Both the position numbers and the translations under genes were made by a program. Shown one piece after another: positions 10,947 to 23,099 of a DNA stretch of 64,000 bases (its first letter is position 1; every line of letters starts with the position of its first letter). The DNA lies in contig JARFJB010002087.1 in assembly GCA_036346205.1 (NCBI GenBank), positions 2,621,001 to 2,685,000 of the forward strand, read 5' to 3'. This stretch comes from Vesta saturnalis. Taxonomy: Eukaryota > Arthropoda > Insecta > Coleoptera > Lampyridae. The notes under the pieces are model-generated. The model saw nothing but the letters and a program-made list of their open reading frames with translations. It had not been told where the DNA came from and ran no database searches.

Positions 10947-12285
10947 ATGGAAGATAAGCAAGATAATCTTGCAAGTACGCCCCCTGAAATACGAGAAATT
11001 GCTACCAATACAGTCGCGAATTTGTTTCCTGATAAAGCCTCAGTATCATAAGTTTGAAACATGGTGCAACGAAAATAAAATTCAACGTATCTCTGGGAAC
11101 ATTTTATTTGGGTATTTTGAGTTACAACGTATGAAGTATAGTATAAGGCATCTACTTTATGGACAATTTACTTTATATTGCGGTCCTGCTTAAACATATA
11201 TAAAAATCTTGACATATCCAAGTATAAGAAACTGCAGGCTTTGCTAAAACGGAAATCCCCAACATTATACTCCACCCAAATCTAGAATTTTGGAAGAGGA
11301 CGACATTAATACATTTATTCACGTTGCCAATAATAAAACGTACTTACGTAGCTTTAAATTCATCAATGATATTTATTTTAGGTTATCCTGGTAATGGGTT
11401 ACAATGGAGCATGTAGGCGTGAATAATTGACGAGTATGTGTAGATGATATACAATATAGAGCTGACTGCCTAAAACAAAAAATTGTATTCCGACAACTTT
11501 CCTTGTGACAGACGAAAATTGGATTAATTTAATTAAACAATATGCCAACTTAAGGCCGAAGAAAGTAACTCAGCGGCGATTTTTTCTAACGTACCGTAAT
11601 GCTTTTTGCATTAATAGCCCAATAGCCGTCATACGATGGGAAAGTGCCTAAAATAATTTTGCCTTTCTAGAATTACCAAATCCTGAACTTTTTACAGGCC
11701 TTTGTTTTAGGGGATCTAGTGTCACACATATAGCCTATTCTTATGGTGATTTATTAACAGTAAAACGGTTGGGGGAATGGAACTCTTCAGGTAGTTTATT
11801 TCATTTTTAATTACGAGAAGAGGTTAGTCTTTTCTGTTTTTACTTCAGTGTTGCTGAAAACTACGTCAAGCTTCGCTGCAAAATAAAATTGAAGTAGCAA
11901 AGATGTTAGCACAACAAAAGGATTCAAACTTATTTTGATGCACCATTTCCACAGCTTCAAAGCCACAAATTGATATAAATTCGGCCACAAGCAACGCTGT
12001 TTCTGATAGTGAAAATATTGAAAAAATGATTTCTCGACACATGGGTTAACTGTAAATTCCAAAGAAAATATCCCGTCGTCAATAGCAACAGATAATCTTG
12101 GGATATTTTCTTACGGAATCCCCCACGTGTTTGAATTAATTACCAGAAATTTCTTCTCGTTCACGAATGTTTTGAGAAAATTAATTTTCAAAACATTTGT
12201 GACTCCAACAAATTTCCGGAAATAATCCAAGCACTACGGAGACTGCAAGTGATAATTCCAAAGTTAATATCAATACAGTTTGATT
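10947..12285 (+). pseudogene. Tyrosine recombinase, Crypton-like, decayed
   Basis: An ATG at 10947 opens a frame with PPEIREIATNTVANLFPDK, followed after a frameshift by YHKFETWCNENKIQRISGN, the usual start of the insect tyrosine-recombinase family (core-binding domain). Further pieces are PPKSRILEEDDINTFIHVA (about 11270-11330), a stretch near 11520-11600 with YANLRPKKVTQRRFFLTYRN, and the catalytic C-terminal part LFTGLCFRGSSVTHIAYSYG with LLTVKRLGEWNSSG at 11690-11800, corresponding to the conserved R-x-S and following helix. A Ser/Asn-rich tail may run to 12281. Such enzymes cut and rejoin DNA through a covalent tyrosine link. Many stops and frameshifts show it is dead. No flanking repeats were found, which fits Cryptons, which lack long inverted repeats. 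Confidence 0.7.
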
Positions 12286-12930
12286 CAAATAAAGTTGGAC
12301 ATGACTCATTCTTAGTAATTACATGAACTGAGATTTAGACGTAAGTCTTCATTAAATGAGCAAGGTATCTTTTAATTAATATTTTTATCGGTATAAAATG
12401 TCAAAGAAAGTTGAAAATTATTGAATCTTTTTTATATTTTAAACTAGAAAAATTATCCATTATATCCACGTATTTTATTGATAGAGTCAAAAATATTTTG
12501 CTGCGACAGTGAATTGTTATAATTTAGGACATGGTTTCATTATAATTACATATCTTAATACATAACCAGTATATTTATAAGTAAACAAATACTTTTTTGT
12601 TTATTATAAATTAAATCATTTCAGGTGGAAAAATTGATAAAAGTTTGTTATCCTCAAGTTTATAACAACCCTTCTAGAAGCATAATTGTTGCTTTGCAAT
12701 CGACATAATTCGTGTAGATACTTTACGATAACTTAAACATCGATACGTTTGTGACTATTTCATTGTTGTAAAGAAAGTGTGTACAGTGCATCCCATTTTG
12801 GTTGAGGCAGCCAGATATCTCGGTTGTTGTTGAAGATAGAACCTTGCGGTTTCCGCGGTCCTGTGCCACTTTTTTGTGAAACTCAAGATGGCCTAAACGG
12901 ATTTTACCTAACTTCTTTCGTTTATAAATT
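12286..12930. other. AT-rich stretch without recognisable gene
   Basis: No coding similarity recognised. The minus-strand open frame crossing 12723-13037 overlaps the short inverted-repeat segment to its right and has no recognisable domain. Confidence 0.35.
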
Positions 12931-13117
12931 ACAGGGTGTTTTTGAAAATCCACACTCTTTGGATCCCCTCCATATCTAAGAATGTCAAATTGAAAACTTG
13001 TCCCATAGAGAATTTCACGTAGAATCCAGGGGCGCACTCAATTTCTTTTTCGGGGTATCGTTATGGAGATAAGACTCAAACTTATGATTTTTTCAATGCA
13101 ACACCCTGTATTTTATT
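12931..13117. repeat. Short MITE-like segment with TACAGGGTGTT ends
   Basis: The segment begins TTACAGGGTGTTTTTG and ends CAACACCCTGTA, an inverted pair of about 11 bases about 180 bases apart. The ends match the termini of the ITm elements in this window, so it is probably a non-autonomous relative or a pair of terminus remnants beside the element that follows. Confidence 0.4.
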
Positions 13118-13436
13118 ATCTCATTAAATTACTTATTTTTTTTCCTTCGAAATGATATATAATATATAAACATGAAGCTTTAAAAAATGCTCCAAAATTA
13201 CTAAAACATTGAATTTTAATAGAGTGCCATGGATTTCAAAGTTTTGCTACAGGGATTATTATCTGTGATTTTTTTATAGTAGATCATGGATGCTACAAAC
13301 ACTGTTGTTGACTTTTGGAGCATTGTTTTATCAGGTGACTGTGGAGAAAACAACACATCTGCTGTCATGATAATAAATTTTGATGCGTTTTATTGTGTTT
13401 GTGTTTGGCGATTTTGTTAATCTGTGTAATTTTATA

Positions 13437-14555
13437 ATGGCTGGAAGATTTTTTCAGAACAACGAAAAGTATATCATACAATGTTTCAATAAATGCCATG
13501 AAAATGTTGAAGCATTAGAATTATATTTAAACAGGTAAACTAGTAATTTACAATAAGATATATGACATATTGTTTTTGAAACGTTAGATATCCAGAGAGG
13601 CGTCAACCTAGTCGAGCAACGATATTTCGACTAAAGAATAATCTACTAAATTATGGTGCATATTCTAAACCCCGACCCAAGACGTATAACAAGGAAAATA
13701 ATGAAGTGGATGAAATAAATGTCTTAGCCAGCGCCCGTGTCTCTCCTCAGACTTCTTGTACGAAGTTAGAAAATGGCACTGGAGTTCACCGATCACGGGT
13801 ACAAAGGATTTAAAAAAACAAATTGAAACCTTACAAAGTGAATATTGTCCAGCATTTATACCTTGGTGATGCAGCGAGGCGTGTGAATTTCTGTAATTGG
13901 TTTTTGAACCAAACTCGAAGGGACAATAATTTTGCGAGTAAAGTCATATGGTCAGACGAAGCCCATATAATCAGTGCCGGTTTATTTAACAGGCAAAACA
14001 CAAGGCACTGGTATGATGAAAACCAACACCTAATTTTTGAGCAACAACAACAGAGTCGATTTGGTTTTAATGTAGCCTGTTTCTTATTTTGGACATCATT
14101 AAAATACCTCATTTTTGAAGGGGCTCTCAATGCGAATAGGTACTTGGCAATTTTAGAAGAAGTAATACCAGAATTCCTGGAGAATGTTCCCCTCGCCTAT
14201 CTTAATGCCATTTACTTCCAACAAGACGGTGCTCCTGCTCACAATTCGAGGTTGATTGTGCCGTTTTTAGAAGAAACTTTCAGGACCATTGGATTAGAAC
14301 AAATGGACTCATTAGGTGGCCTTCAAGGTCACCTGATTTGTCAGTGTTGGACTTTTTTTGTGGGTTTTTTTGAAAAATAAAATATACGGTAAGAGGCACA
14401 ATAATATTGAAGAACTTCGTGCAGTAACAGAGGCAGAATTCCAGAATTTACAAAATCGGCCTTTCTTAATTTTAAATGCATTAAGACGTATTAAGAAATT
14501 GTGTCAATCGTGTGTTAGGGAAAATGGACATCAATTTGAACAATTCAATGAATAA
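13437..14555 (+). pseudogene. ITm transposase, copy d, with an intron
   Basis: An ATG at 13437 begins MAGRFFQNNEKYIIQCFNKC, the DUF4817-type N-terminus. The frame is interrupted by a canonical GT-AG intron at 13535-13587; joining across it gives the expected YPERRQPSRATIFRLKNNL. The second HTH follows (VSPQTSCTKLENGTGVHRSR), then one stop codon near 13811. The catalytic core from 13823 has VIWSDEAHIISAGLFNRQN with an intact first Asp and IYFQQDGAPAHNSRLIVPFL with the second. A one-base frameshift near 14283 moves the SPDL and LDFFLW motif into another frame; the C-terminus continues to 14555. One stop and one frameshift make this among the least damaged copies. Confidence 0.85.
13535..13587 (+). 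other. 53-bp intron within transposase copy d
   Basis: The donor is CAG|GTAAAC and the acceptor GTTAG|ATA. Removing it restores the reading frame exactly within the N-terminal domain. The exon junction falls between an Asn codon and an Arg codon split as AG|A. Confidence 0.65.
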
Positions 14556-14880
14556 GTTACAGAATAATTTCGAAATGAAATAGTATGAGTAAATATTTAA
14601 TTAGTTGCTTATTCTACATTATGAACTTTTTATTATTATTTATTTGTTGCTATTAGTTACCTACGTTTTGTATTTTGTTAGTGAATTAGTGTTAGTATTG
14701 TTCTTGTTCCTTTCATAGAAAAATCACAAGTAGTATTTCTTCAATTTAAACTTTTTTTGTATGAAAATCCATAGCCTACTATTAAAAATCAATGTTTTAG
14801 TGATTTTGGAGCATTTTGATTTATTTAATTTTGAAAAAAAAGATTATAGTGTAAATGTTCATTAAATATATTATATCATA

Positions 14881-15924
14881 CACAAAAAAATTTCTGAATA
14901 AATTGGGAAATTTAATAATTATAGAATGAATTGTCAAATGAAAAAGCCGTATGAAAAATTAGAAAATCTAGCATGGTTAGTGACAAATTCTCAAAACTTT
15001 GAACAAATCATAAGTTATGAGTTCAGTTAAATAAAAAGAAATACTAATCACTTTTAAAATAATTCCATACCAATTTTTTCCGTAATAAAATTTTTGTTTT
15101 AGTAAGATTACAAAAGTTAAACAGGACACTGAAAATTACTAACATAAAATTAACTAATTGTATTGGGAATATAATTGGTTTTCAAATTTGGATAACAAAT
15201 TATCGGTTACTTTTAATTTTTTAGAGAATATCTTTCAGTAGATTTAAGTTTGTTGAAGCAGTTTAAGGTTAATTCCTTCAAAATGTAGATGAATTTTACA
15301 ATTTAAACGACCCTTTTGTAACTTATGATACGTTATAATTGTTAAGTTATGGAAAAATCCTTGTTCAAAGTTTGAATTAACATTCTGTTATGAGTTTAAT
15401 TCATCAATAAAGAATTATAGGTGCACCATGGTTACATGTTTAAATTTCTTGAATAAACAAATAATTCCGCAATGAAGATTTACTATATAGCACAATTTTA
15501 ATCCACACTAACAACTTCGAGTTAATGCATTTGCAACCTATTGTCATTCACATTCTCAAATATTGGATGTATTTTGCACTTTAGTTACAGTTATGTAAAT
15601 TGTAGTATTCGACACTCTTGTAATGCATACGAAAATTAGTAATTTTTTAAAGATTTAGAAATTTTCGATAATTTTGAATTTTAGTTAACACATCATCTAA
15701 GTGTTATTTAATTAAATTTATTGAAATCCTTCATATTGCTTCTACAAAGTATAAATACTTCGAAAAAAAAAAAATGTTTTGATAAAACAAATTTAACTCT
15801 ATTAAATCCTGTTACATGTAATTCATTTGTCCACCTAAATTGTTAGTAGAAAATTAATCAATGAATGGTTATTTAAAAATATTTTATATTACATTGGAAT
15901 TTAAAACATTTAAAATATATAAAA
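14881..15924. other. AT-rich stretch without recognisable gene
   Basis: Very AT-rich DNA with no supported coding frame or array. Confidence 0.4.
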
Positions 15925-16490
15925 ATTATTCACCATCAGTGTCACTATCAGAAGTGGAATTAACAGATATAATTAATGGTTGCACAACCTCATATAATGT
16001 TTTTGAATTGCCCACCCACTTATTTAAACTATGACACTAATCGGCATGTTTATGCATTTCAATATGTCCCATCAATTCGTTGCAAATTCCATCCATATTT
16101 CTTTTACATTTCGTGATCAGACTAAATTTTGAATTATGAATCTTCCTATATTTTGTTTAAGTCTTTTTGCAGTTTGCTCAACCAGTTCAAATTGCGATTA
16201 AATATAAGAACCAGTAGTTATATGGCGGTAACGTAATTACTGTATCCACACTTGTGTGCTATTTCATCCAAATGTAACAACTTTGGTATCGCATTAATCT
16301 GCTAACTAATTGAGGTAATTTTTAACCATGCATTAGGTTCATTAAAGCATGTTGTGCTTTAGAAAAATTATGTTTTCCTTAACTTAGATGAATTATCTAA
16401 TGAGTTTTTTCTTAGAAGTTTGGAATGATAACTAGATTGTCCATTACTATTAAAAGAACAAGAGTTCTTTAAGTTTACAAAATTAAATTT
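15925..16490 (-). pseudogene. C-terminal relic of a second DDE transposase type
   Basis: Minus-strand pieces read LLHLDEIAHKCGYSNYVT (about 16270), QFELVEQTAKRLKQNIGRF (about 16170) and KWVGNSKTLYEVVQPLIISV followed by STSDSDTDGE and a stop (about 15925-16030). This is the layout of the C-terminal end of a DDE_3-type insect transposase whose hallmark is an N-x-I-E-L-x-W motif and an acidic Ser/Asp tail; here the motif is decayed. It is a different lineage from the ITm copies with DUF4817 that surround it. The N-terminus and first two catalytic positions were not found. Confidence 0.5.
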
Positions 16491-16660
16491 ATTTTCAAAC
16501 CATTATTGTAAACAACTCCGCAATATTAATTTATTGAAAATATTTTTAAACATGAACAGAATACACTTTTTTCAAAACTCTACTTTATAAGATTTTCGAA
16601 AAGACCTTCACCTTGCGCAAGGCAGTAACCCAATTTGTTATAAAATTCAGTTCGGGTGTT

Positions 16661-17611
16661 CTATAACATTTCTGGGCTGTTCGTCCAAATTGTCAGCACG
16701 TTCATGCCTGTGCCCTTAAATTTGCTGGGATACGTACCCCAAACAAAAAAGTCGTTCGGCGCGATATCAGGTGAGCGAGGAGGATATTTAATGGTACCTT
16801 TTCCACTAATAATACGGTTAGGGAACATAGTTTCCAAAAACTGTTGAACTCTTATTGCAGTATGAGCAGGACAGCCATCTTCTTGGTACCAAATGTCATC
16901 AAAATTTATATTGTGGCGTTGTGGTTTCTCAACAGGTCTAAATATTTGTCCGCATTCAAGTTTCCGTTGATAAAAAATGGACCATTTATGGAATTGCCTA
17001 AAATTCCTGTCCACACATTAACTTTTTGGGGGTATTGTGTCCAGTAAGGAATACTAATGTATTTGTTTTCCCGAGAATAACCAACAGCGACAGACGGATT
17101 GTGATCGCCATGTAAGTTAAACACAATATTTTCAATAAATCTTTCGTTTTCATTAGCCCGATTCATCATATTTTCACAAAATTCCATACGCTTTTGATGG
17201 TCTTCTGGAAAAATGTCTTGTGTAGTTTGCAACTTACAGCAACGGTATTTATTCCTTTTCAAGATATTTCGAGCTGTTCTTAGTTCAATATTCATTTCTT
17301 CAGCAATTTTTGTACCATTGCACGGGAAATTAGTTTCTGCTAAACTACACACTGCAATTTCTTGGAGTTCGCGCTTTTCATTTAAGTTAGGGAGCAGGAT
17401 GCTCACCATCATTACCATCAATGCTACTGCATTTTCTACAATTATTTAAACATCCACATCTTTCAAATTTACAAATAGTACGCATAACTGTAGTTTCTGA
17501 TGGAATTGGCCTGTTTTCAAAGGAAAACGTAAACCTGCCCATTATTTCTTGTGCGGTGCTTCCTGAATAATACCACTTAATAATCTGTATTTTTTCTTCA
17601 GTGGAATACAT
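16661..17611 (-). pseudogene. ITm transposase, copy e
   Basis: The start at 17611 gives MYSTEEKIQIIKWYYSGSTA and then RPIPSETTVMRTICKFERCG, the DUF4817-type domain. After a frameshift at about 17400 comes the second HTH (NFPCNGTKIAEEMNIELRTA) and NVWTGILGNSINGPFF. The last frame has IWYQEDGCPAHTAIRVQQFL and RSPDIAPNDFFVWG, with 41 residues between the second and third Asp. Where the first Asp is expected the text reads FIENIVFNLHG, so it appears changed to Glu with neighbours altered. Two frameshifts and this change argue for inactivity. No inverted repeats were identified. Confidence 0.85.
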
Positions 17612-18111
17612 GAGTATTGTATCGGACTTGCAAAAACACTGATTTTTAATTCTCGTTGACAGTAGCAGTTAAATATGTCATTGATACTAGCCTACTCAAA
17701 AGACGCATGTATGGCATCAGCGTTTTTAGTTTGTTGTGTATTCTGTCTCACTTAGCACGTGCACTGATTGTACTGCCTTTGTTATACTTATTATACGTCA
17801 GACCCGCGATAATATTTTTCAATACCTGTATATATTTTCATATGCAGGGTAATTAACAGAAAGTTCAAAAGAACATTTATGATAAAAAATTAAAATAGCA
17901 ATTTAAAATTTTGTGGGCTTGCTCAGGAGGGTGAAATCTTCCTCTTTAAATGTTTTCAAGATGGCCGTACTTCCTGTTATACCGGAAGTTGTACCCAACC
18001 TTTTTATTTTAAATTTGTATTAAGGGAAATGTTTCTCATGTCGATATATCAAGTGGACTACAAATCAGGGCTCTGTTCTGCTTTATGTTGTTAAGAACGC
18101 TTGGTCATTAT
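17612..18111. other. No recognisable feature
   Basis: Unassigned sequence, probably the flank of copy e. It contains TATGCAGGGT at 17841, a weak match to the terminus motif common in this window. Confidence 0.3.
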
Positions 18112-18825
18112 ATATAGGGCGGTAACAAACTAACTACCATTATTAACATTCAACAACGTGAATTATCTTGAAATTTTCAAAATTATTTTTGGTTTGTCGT
18201 GGAAGAATTGTCTTAATGTATGTTCCATATCATATAAAGTAAAAGTTGATAGTTTTTGAAGATTTTCCAATTTAATATTAAATTTAAGATCGTTTCCTGT
18301 CGTACACATAAAATAAACTCAAATAGTGAGCCATGGAAAATGAACAGTTATCGCCGTATTGTAATTTAATTTAGTTTGAAAAGGTACATTATGTTCTTTT
18401 GTGTAAGCAATTAAAATAATGGAAAGGATTTACTCTTACGCAATTGTTCTAAATTTATACTACGTAACTATGCTCGTAAAATAAATTTAAAACATCTGCC
18501 TTATAATAACTTCTTTGTATTTGTTTTTAATTTCGTATTATTTCTTATACAAAATGAACTTAATGCATTTGTGCAGTCTAATTTAAATTACAGGATGTTA
18601 ACATCTGTGTATCTTCCATGGCTCACTATTTGAGTTAATATTATTTATACGGCAAAAATGTTTTTAAATTTAATATTAAATTGCGAAACCCCAAAACCTG
18701 TTTACGAACAATTCACTGGTTAAACCAAAAATATAGGTTTGAATTTGAAAATTTCGCGATAGATATTCCAGGTTTTGAAATTTTAACATTATAAACGTTT
18801 TTCCGCATTCCCTATTGGATCTCAA
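18112..18825. repeat. Foldback MITE, about 710 bp
   Basis: Two arms are inverted copies with their centre near 18480. The clearest pairs are ACTCAAATAGTGAGCCATGG (18314) with CCATGGCTCACTATTTGAGT (18617), and TTTAATATTAAATTTAA (18270) with its inverse (18664). Outer ends read TATAGGGCGG and GCATTCCCTATT. There is no coding potential. Confidence 0.65.
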
Positions 18826-19870
18826 ACATCTCGACTAGTTTTAGTACCGCACATAACAGAATGAGACGAAATGAACGAAACTCAAACAATTAAATATTAC
18901 CATTTTCGTAATAATAGGTTTTCCATAGAAAAACAAATTACCAAAAGGTTATCATGTGCAATCCTTTAATAGTTTATTACCCTATTATACAGAAAATGTT
19001 TCAGTACAGTAATAGTTTTGTAACGTTCGTGATTTGAATAAAATTTATTGATAGGAATATACATTTGTGTTTGAAAATAAAACTTTTTCTCGTTAAATAT
19101 TATTTTTAACCAAACCAAATGCTTTTACATCCGTGAGTATCCTAATCAACATTTTTACCATTCCCACGTGTGCGTGTGTGCGTGTGTGCGTGTGTGCCTG
19201 TGTGCTGTGCTGTGTGCGTGTGTGCGTGTGTGCGTGTGTGCGTGTGTGCGTGTGTGAGTGATGCGTGTGGTGTGCAGTGTGCTGTGTGCGTGTGCGTGTG
19301 TCGTGTGTGTGTGTGTGTGTGCGTGTGTGCTGTGTGTGCGTGTGCGTGTGTGCGTAGTGCTGTCGCGTGTGCGCGTGTGCGCTTGTGCGCGTGTGCGCGT
19401 GTGCACGTGTGCGTGTGTGCGCGTGTGCTGTGAGCAAAGGTAAAGATGTAGATTAGGATACTCCAAATCTACATTTTTACCTTTCCCACCCAAAATTTGA
19501 AATTGAATTGGGACCGGAAATACCGGTTTTGAGATCCCTTGATTCCCAAAAGTGGTTTTTTAAAAATGTCTAAAATGTGCCCGTGCGCGTGTGTGAATGT
19601 GAGCATACGTGTGAGCGTGTGTGCGTCTGTGCGTGTCTGCGTGTGTGCGTGAACGCGTGTGTGCGTGTGTGCGTGTCTGCATGTGCGCGTGTGTGCGTGT
19701 ATGCGTGTGTGCGTGAGTGCGTGTGTGCGTGTGTGCGTGTGTGCATGTGTGCGTGTGTGCGTGTGTGCGTGTGTGCCCGTGTGCGCGTGTGCGCGTGTGC
19801 GTGTGTGCGCGTGTGCGCGTGTGCGTGTGTGCGTATGTGCGTGTGTGCGCGTGTGCGTGTGAACGGGAAA

Positions 19871-19913
19871 GGTAAAAATGTAGATTAGGATACTCCAAAT
19901 CTACATTTTTACC
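19871..19913. repeat. Perfect 16-bp hairpin within the 432-bp unit
   Basis: GGTAAAAATGTAGATT and AATCTACATTTTTACC are perfect inverse complements around an 11-base loop. The preceding unit (19439-19481) has the same hairpin with one mismatch. Confidence 0.85.
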
Positions 19914-20131
19914 TTTCCCACCCAAAATTTGAAATTGAATTGGGACCGGAAATACCGGTTTTGAGATCCCTTGATTCCCAAAAGTGGTTTTTTAAAAATG
20001 TCTAAAATGTGCCCGTGCGCGTGTGAATGTGAGCATACGTGTGAGCGTGTGTCGTCTGTGCATGTCTGCGTGTGTGCGTGTACGCGTGTGCGTGTGTGCG
20101 TCGTGTCGTGTGCGTGTGTGCTGTATGCTTA

Positions 20132-20362
<231 letters not shown>

Positions 20363-21000
20363 TGTGTGTGTGTGTGTGTGTGCGTGCGTGTGTGCATGTT
20401 CTGCACATCTCTTACAGTTGGACTTTGGATCAGATGTATGCTAGTGTCCACGCTAACTCCAGAACGACAACACGTACGTACTTGAAATTTCGTATTTAAA
20501 CTTGTTTTTATTTCTCCTGGAGGTGATTAGACTTTGTGAGAAATTCTGTGGCGGAGAGCGGGGGGGGGGGGAGGGGGTGTGATTAGGCGCAGTTTTGGGT
20601 TTTCATCGAATAATTATGAAACAGCTATATATTTAAAAAATAGCAACATAATTTAGCAACAAAAGATTCCTACGGTAGGATTTAAGTGTTAGTTTAAGTT
20701 TTTTCAGCATCTAAATATCAATTAATTTTATAAGAAAACGTGTAGACCCATTTTCTAAAGAGAATTTAATTTTACATAACTTTTCTTTATAAAGCTTTTT
20801 CATTTAAAACTATAAAAATTAATTAAATATGATTGAAAATGCTTAAATTGTATTATCGGTGTTTTATAGAAGCGGGCGACTTTGGAATTTTTTTAAGTTA
20901 TCGCCTATATGTCTATTAACGTCTGGCATGAAGTCTTAAATATCCATCTGACATAGATTGGTAGAAGTTACTCACTTATCCCCCACCATTTTTAATCGGA

Positions 21001-21240
21001 TGACGTCCAATAGAAATGGGTCACGTGACACTTCCAGCTGATAAATCCTGCGCGCGCACACAGCCCAAGTCTGAGAGATGTAATAGGAAGGCCTAAGGGT
21101 AAGCCACGCCCCCTGGCTTCTGATTGGTCCTTAGACCCTTTCAGCCTCCAGGCTCAATGTTCTGGTTGGGGGCGTAATGCTCTGTATTCTGACTCGTTCC
21201 CCCAAGTGGCCACGCTTGCTTCCAGCTGGTACCATAATTA
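21001..21240 (+). promoter_or_regulatory. Promoter-like block in repeat copy A
   Basis: A GC-rich island in AT-rich DNA holds a CRE-like TGACGTC (21001), an E-box CACGTG (21022), a GC-box-like CCACGCCCC (21104) and a CCAAT box in reverse (ATTGG at 21123). The same sites are kept in copy B. It lies about 300 bases upstream of the transposase relic. Function is inferred from motifs only. Confidence 0.35.
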
Positions 21241-21512
21241 ATGTGTGATAAAACGTTTAGTTCAGTTTAGTAATTACTTAAAGAATAAATTTTACTTAAA
21301 TAATCCACTATAACAATATTACTTGTAACGGTACACTCGTTCAGCAATGTTCACCACTCATAAAATAAAAGGTCACGTTTATTACCAAAATTGTATTATT
21401 GGTATCAAATAATAAAAATATAAAATAATGAGAGGCCACGCGAAAAACTTTCGTAAAAGCACCACACTTGAAGACTTCTTTCGCTTGTTAACAACGAAAT
21501 ATTTTTATTTTA

Positions 21513-22240
21513 GATTGCACCCATATCACATAGTCCTACACCAAGGTTAAGATGCTGGAGAAATCAATAAGAGACTGGATTACTGTAACTGGCTATTAAA
21601 TATGATAGGAGAAGATCCAGAAATACTTCACATATTATGTGGTCAGATGAAGCAACATTTCAGAGTGATGGTAGTGTGTATCGCCATATCATGCACTATT
21701 GGACAGAAACAAATCCCGACTGGATGCGAGAGATCCAATATTAGGGTCGTTGGTCTGTAAACGTGTAGTGCGGCATTCTAGGTAGACAAATAATTGAACC
21801 ATATTTTTTTAATGAAATCATTAATGGGGAAAGATATTTAGATTTTTTAACAAACGAATTGCCACTTCTTTTAGGAGACGTACGACTGGCAATTCGTCGT
21901 GATATGTTTTACCAACACGATGGGTGCCCGACACATTACTCTAGGGATGTTCGGAATTTTTTTAATCAAATATATCCTGGCAGATGGATAGGACGTGGAA
22001 GTTTATTTCACTGCCCAGCCATATCCCCAGACCTGCCGTGTTTAGGTTTTATTTGTGGGAGAAATTAAAAGAACTTGTTTTTGCCAACAGACCTAGAACA
22101 ACGGCTGACATGATCGTAAGGATACGAAATGCAATACAAAGCATTTCAGTGGCAGAAATTGAAACTTCCGCCTATCCACCCGGCAGAAACTGGAATTGTG
22201 TATTGAAAGTGATGGACGACAGTTTTAACATCTGGGGCGA
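21513..22240 (+). pseudogene. ITm transposase, copy f (in repeat A)
   Basis: The catalytic part reads, across frames, IMWSDEATFQSDGSVYRH (about 21640), FFNEIINGERYLDFL (about 21808), then from 21859 an open stretch with MFYQHDGCPTHYSRDVRNFF and RWIGRGSLFHCPA. The SPDL motif is present but the third-Asp segment is altered (CLGFICG instead of LDFFLWG). The coding part starts after a splice-acceptor-like TTTTATTTTAG at 21503-21513, so an upstream exon may have existed; the N-terminal HTH was not found. Inactive by frameshifts and loss of the third Asp. Confidence 0.8.
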
Positions 22241-22599
22241 CACTAATCACATTCTTAGAGTTGTTTGCGAAATTTACCTATACCTACCTTTTTTTGTTTA
22301 CTTTTGGTGTCACGGTCAACTGAAAATAATAAGAGGCATTTTTCTTTACGTTTACAATAAAATTATTTTTAATTATTTATTGTAGGTACGCCAAACGAAA
22401 AGTTAACAAAAAGAGTACCTTTCAGATAACGCCCTCTAGCGTTTCGCCGCTGCAGCAGTCTACGTCGGTCTTAAGAGCAAACCAATACCAACATTTGGTG
22501 AATGTTGACTAGAGGCTTCGTACAATCCTCTCCAAACCTCAACACATGCTTGAGCGGTATGGAAGCACAGACAGCGGTCTTGGTGCTGCTTAACGAGGC

Positions 22600-22960
22600 G
22601 TGTTTGCAGACTTCATCCTGCATGCGATAAACAGACACTTTGATCTGCTGTATATCGGCAAAATCCTTTAATGGTGCTATTAATACCCGGTAAACGTAAA
22701 GTATCAATCACCTGATCACCTAACATGAATCGAATCTCATCGAAGAGGAAGGTCCTCTTCCTCTTCAATAAGATTCGCATTATTCGTAAGGTATACTCTT
22801 TGTGTGCTTCCTTAGGGGTCATAATACCTTCTAGATATATAACACTATCGTAAGTATCTGTAATAAGATCAACTTTTTGAATAACCAGATTAATCTCGTC
22901 GGAGTATGCTGTATGCGTTTGTTGTGTACGGATAAGTTCGACTACCGCATTCCACGATCA
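22600..22960 (-). pseudogene. Capsid-like ORF relic (virus-derived or virus-like element)
   Basis: The minus strand contains an open segment at 22613-22822 with FLFDEIRFMLGDQVIDTLRL and an upstream piece in another frame containing YSDEINLVIQKVDL and YLEGI. I associate this pattern with a family of uncharacterised insect-genome proteins that resemble capsid proteins of small DNA viruses and virus-like elements; the link is from memory and unverified. At least two frame changes and a stop near the conserved AG at 22616 break it, so no complete protein is encoded. Its neighbour to the right on the same strand is a second broken ORF of the same kind, a pairing that supports a common origin. Confidence 0.4.
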
Positions 22961-23099
22961 TATCTCCGTACCTGACTCCGGTGAATAAACTTTTCAACGC
23001 TTCTTCCATATGGTCTCAATACTTTATAGCCGAGATATTGCAGAAACTGAACTTCGTCTTCGATTAACGATGTGCTCTCGTCTGCAGATAGACCTATAC

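Larger units (their letters stand above)
13130..14880 (+). mobile_element. ITm element with about 120-bp inverted repeats
   Basis: The reverse complement of about 13150-13258 matches about 14755-14880; the best block reads CAATGTTTTAGTGATTTTGG at 14793 and its inverse with one change near 13195-13214. The transposase copy d lies between, in plus orientation. Exact ends and target duplication could not be fixed. Confidence 0.65.
20394..22441 (+). mobile_element. Dispersed repeat family, copy A
   Basis: This block matches 25834-27817 almost base for base over 2 kb at a 5440-base offset, starting just inside the TG array (GCATGTTCTGCACATC) and ending GATAACGCCCTCTAGCG. Near its left end it carries GTCCACGCTAACTCCAGAAC, a sequence shared with two shorter copies at 28185 and 42010. 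Inside are a GC-richer promoter-like block and a transposase relic. Confidence 0.85.
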
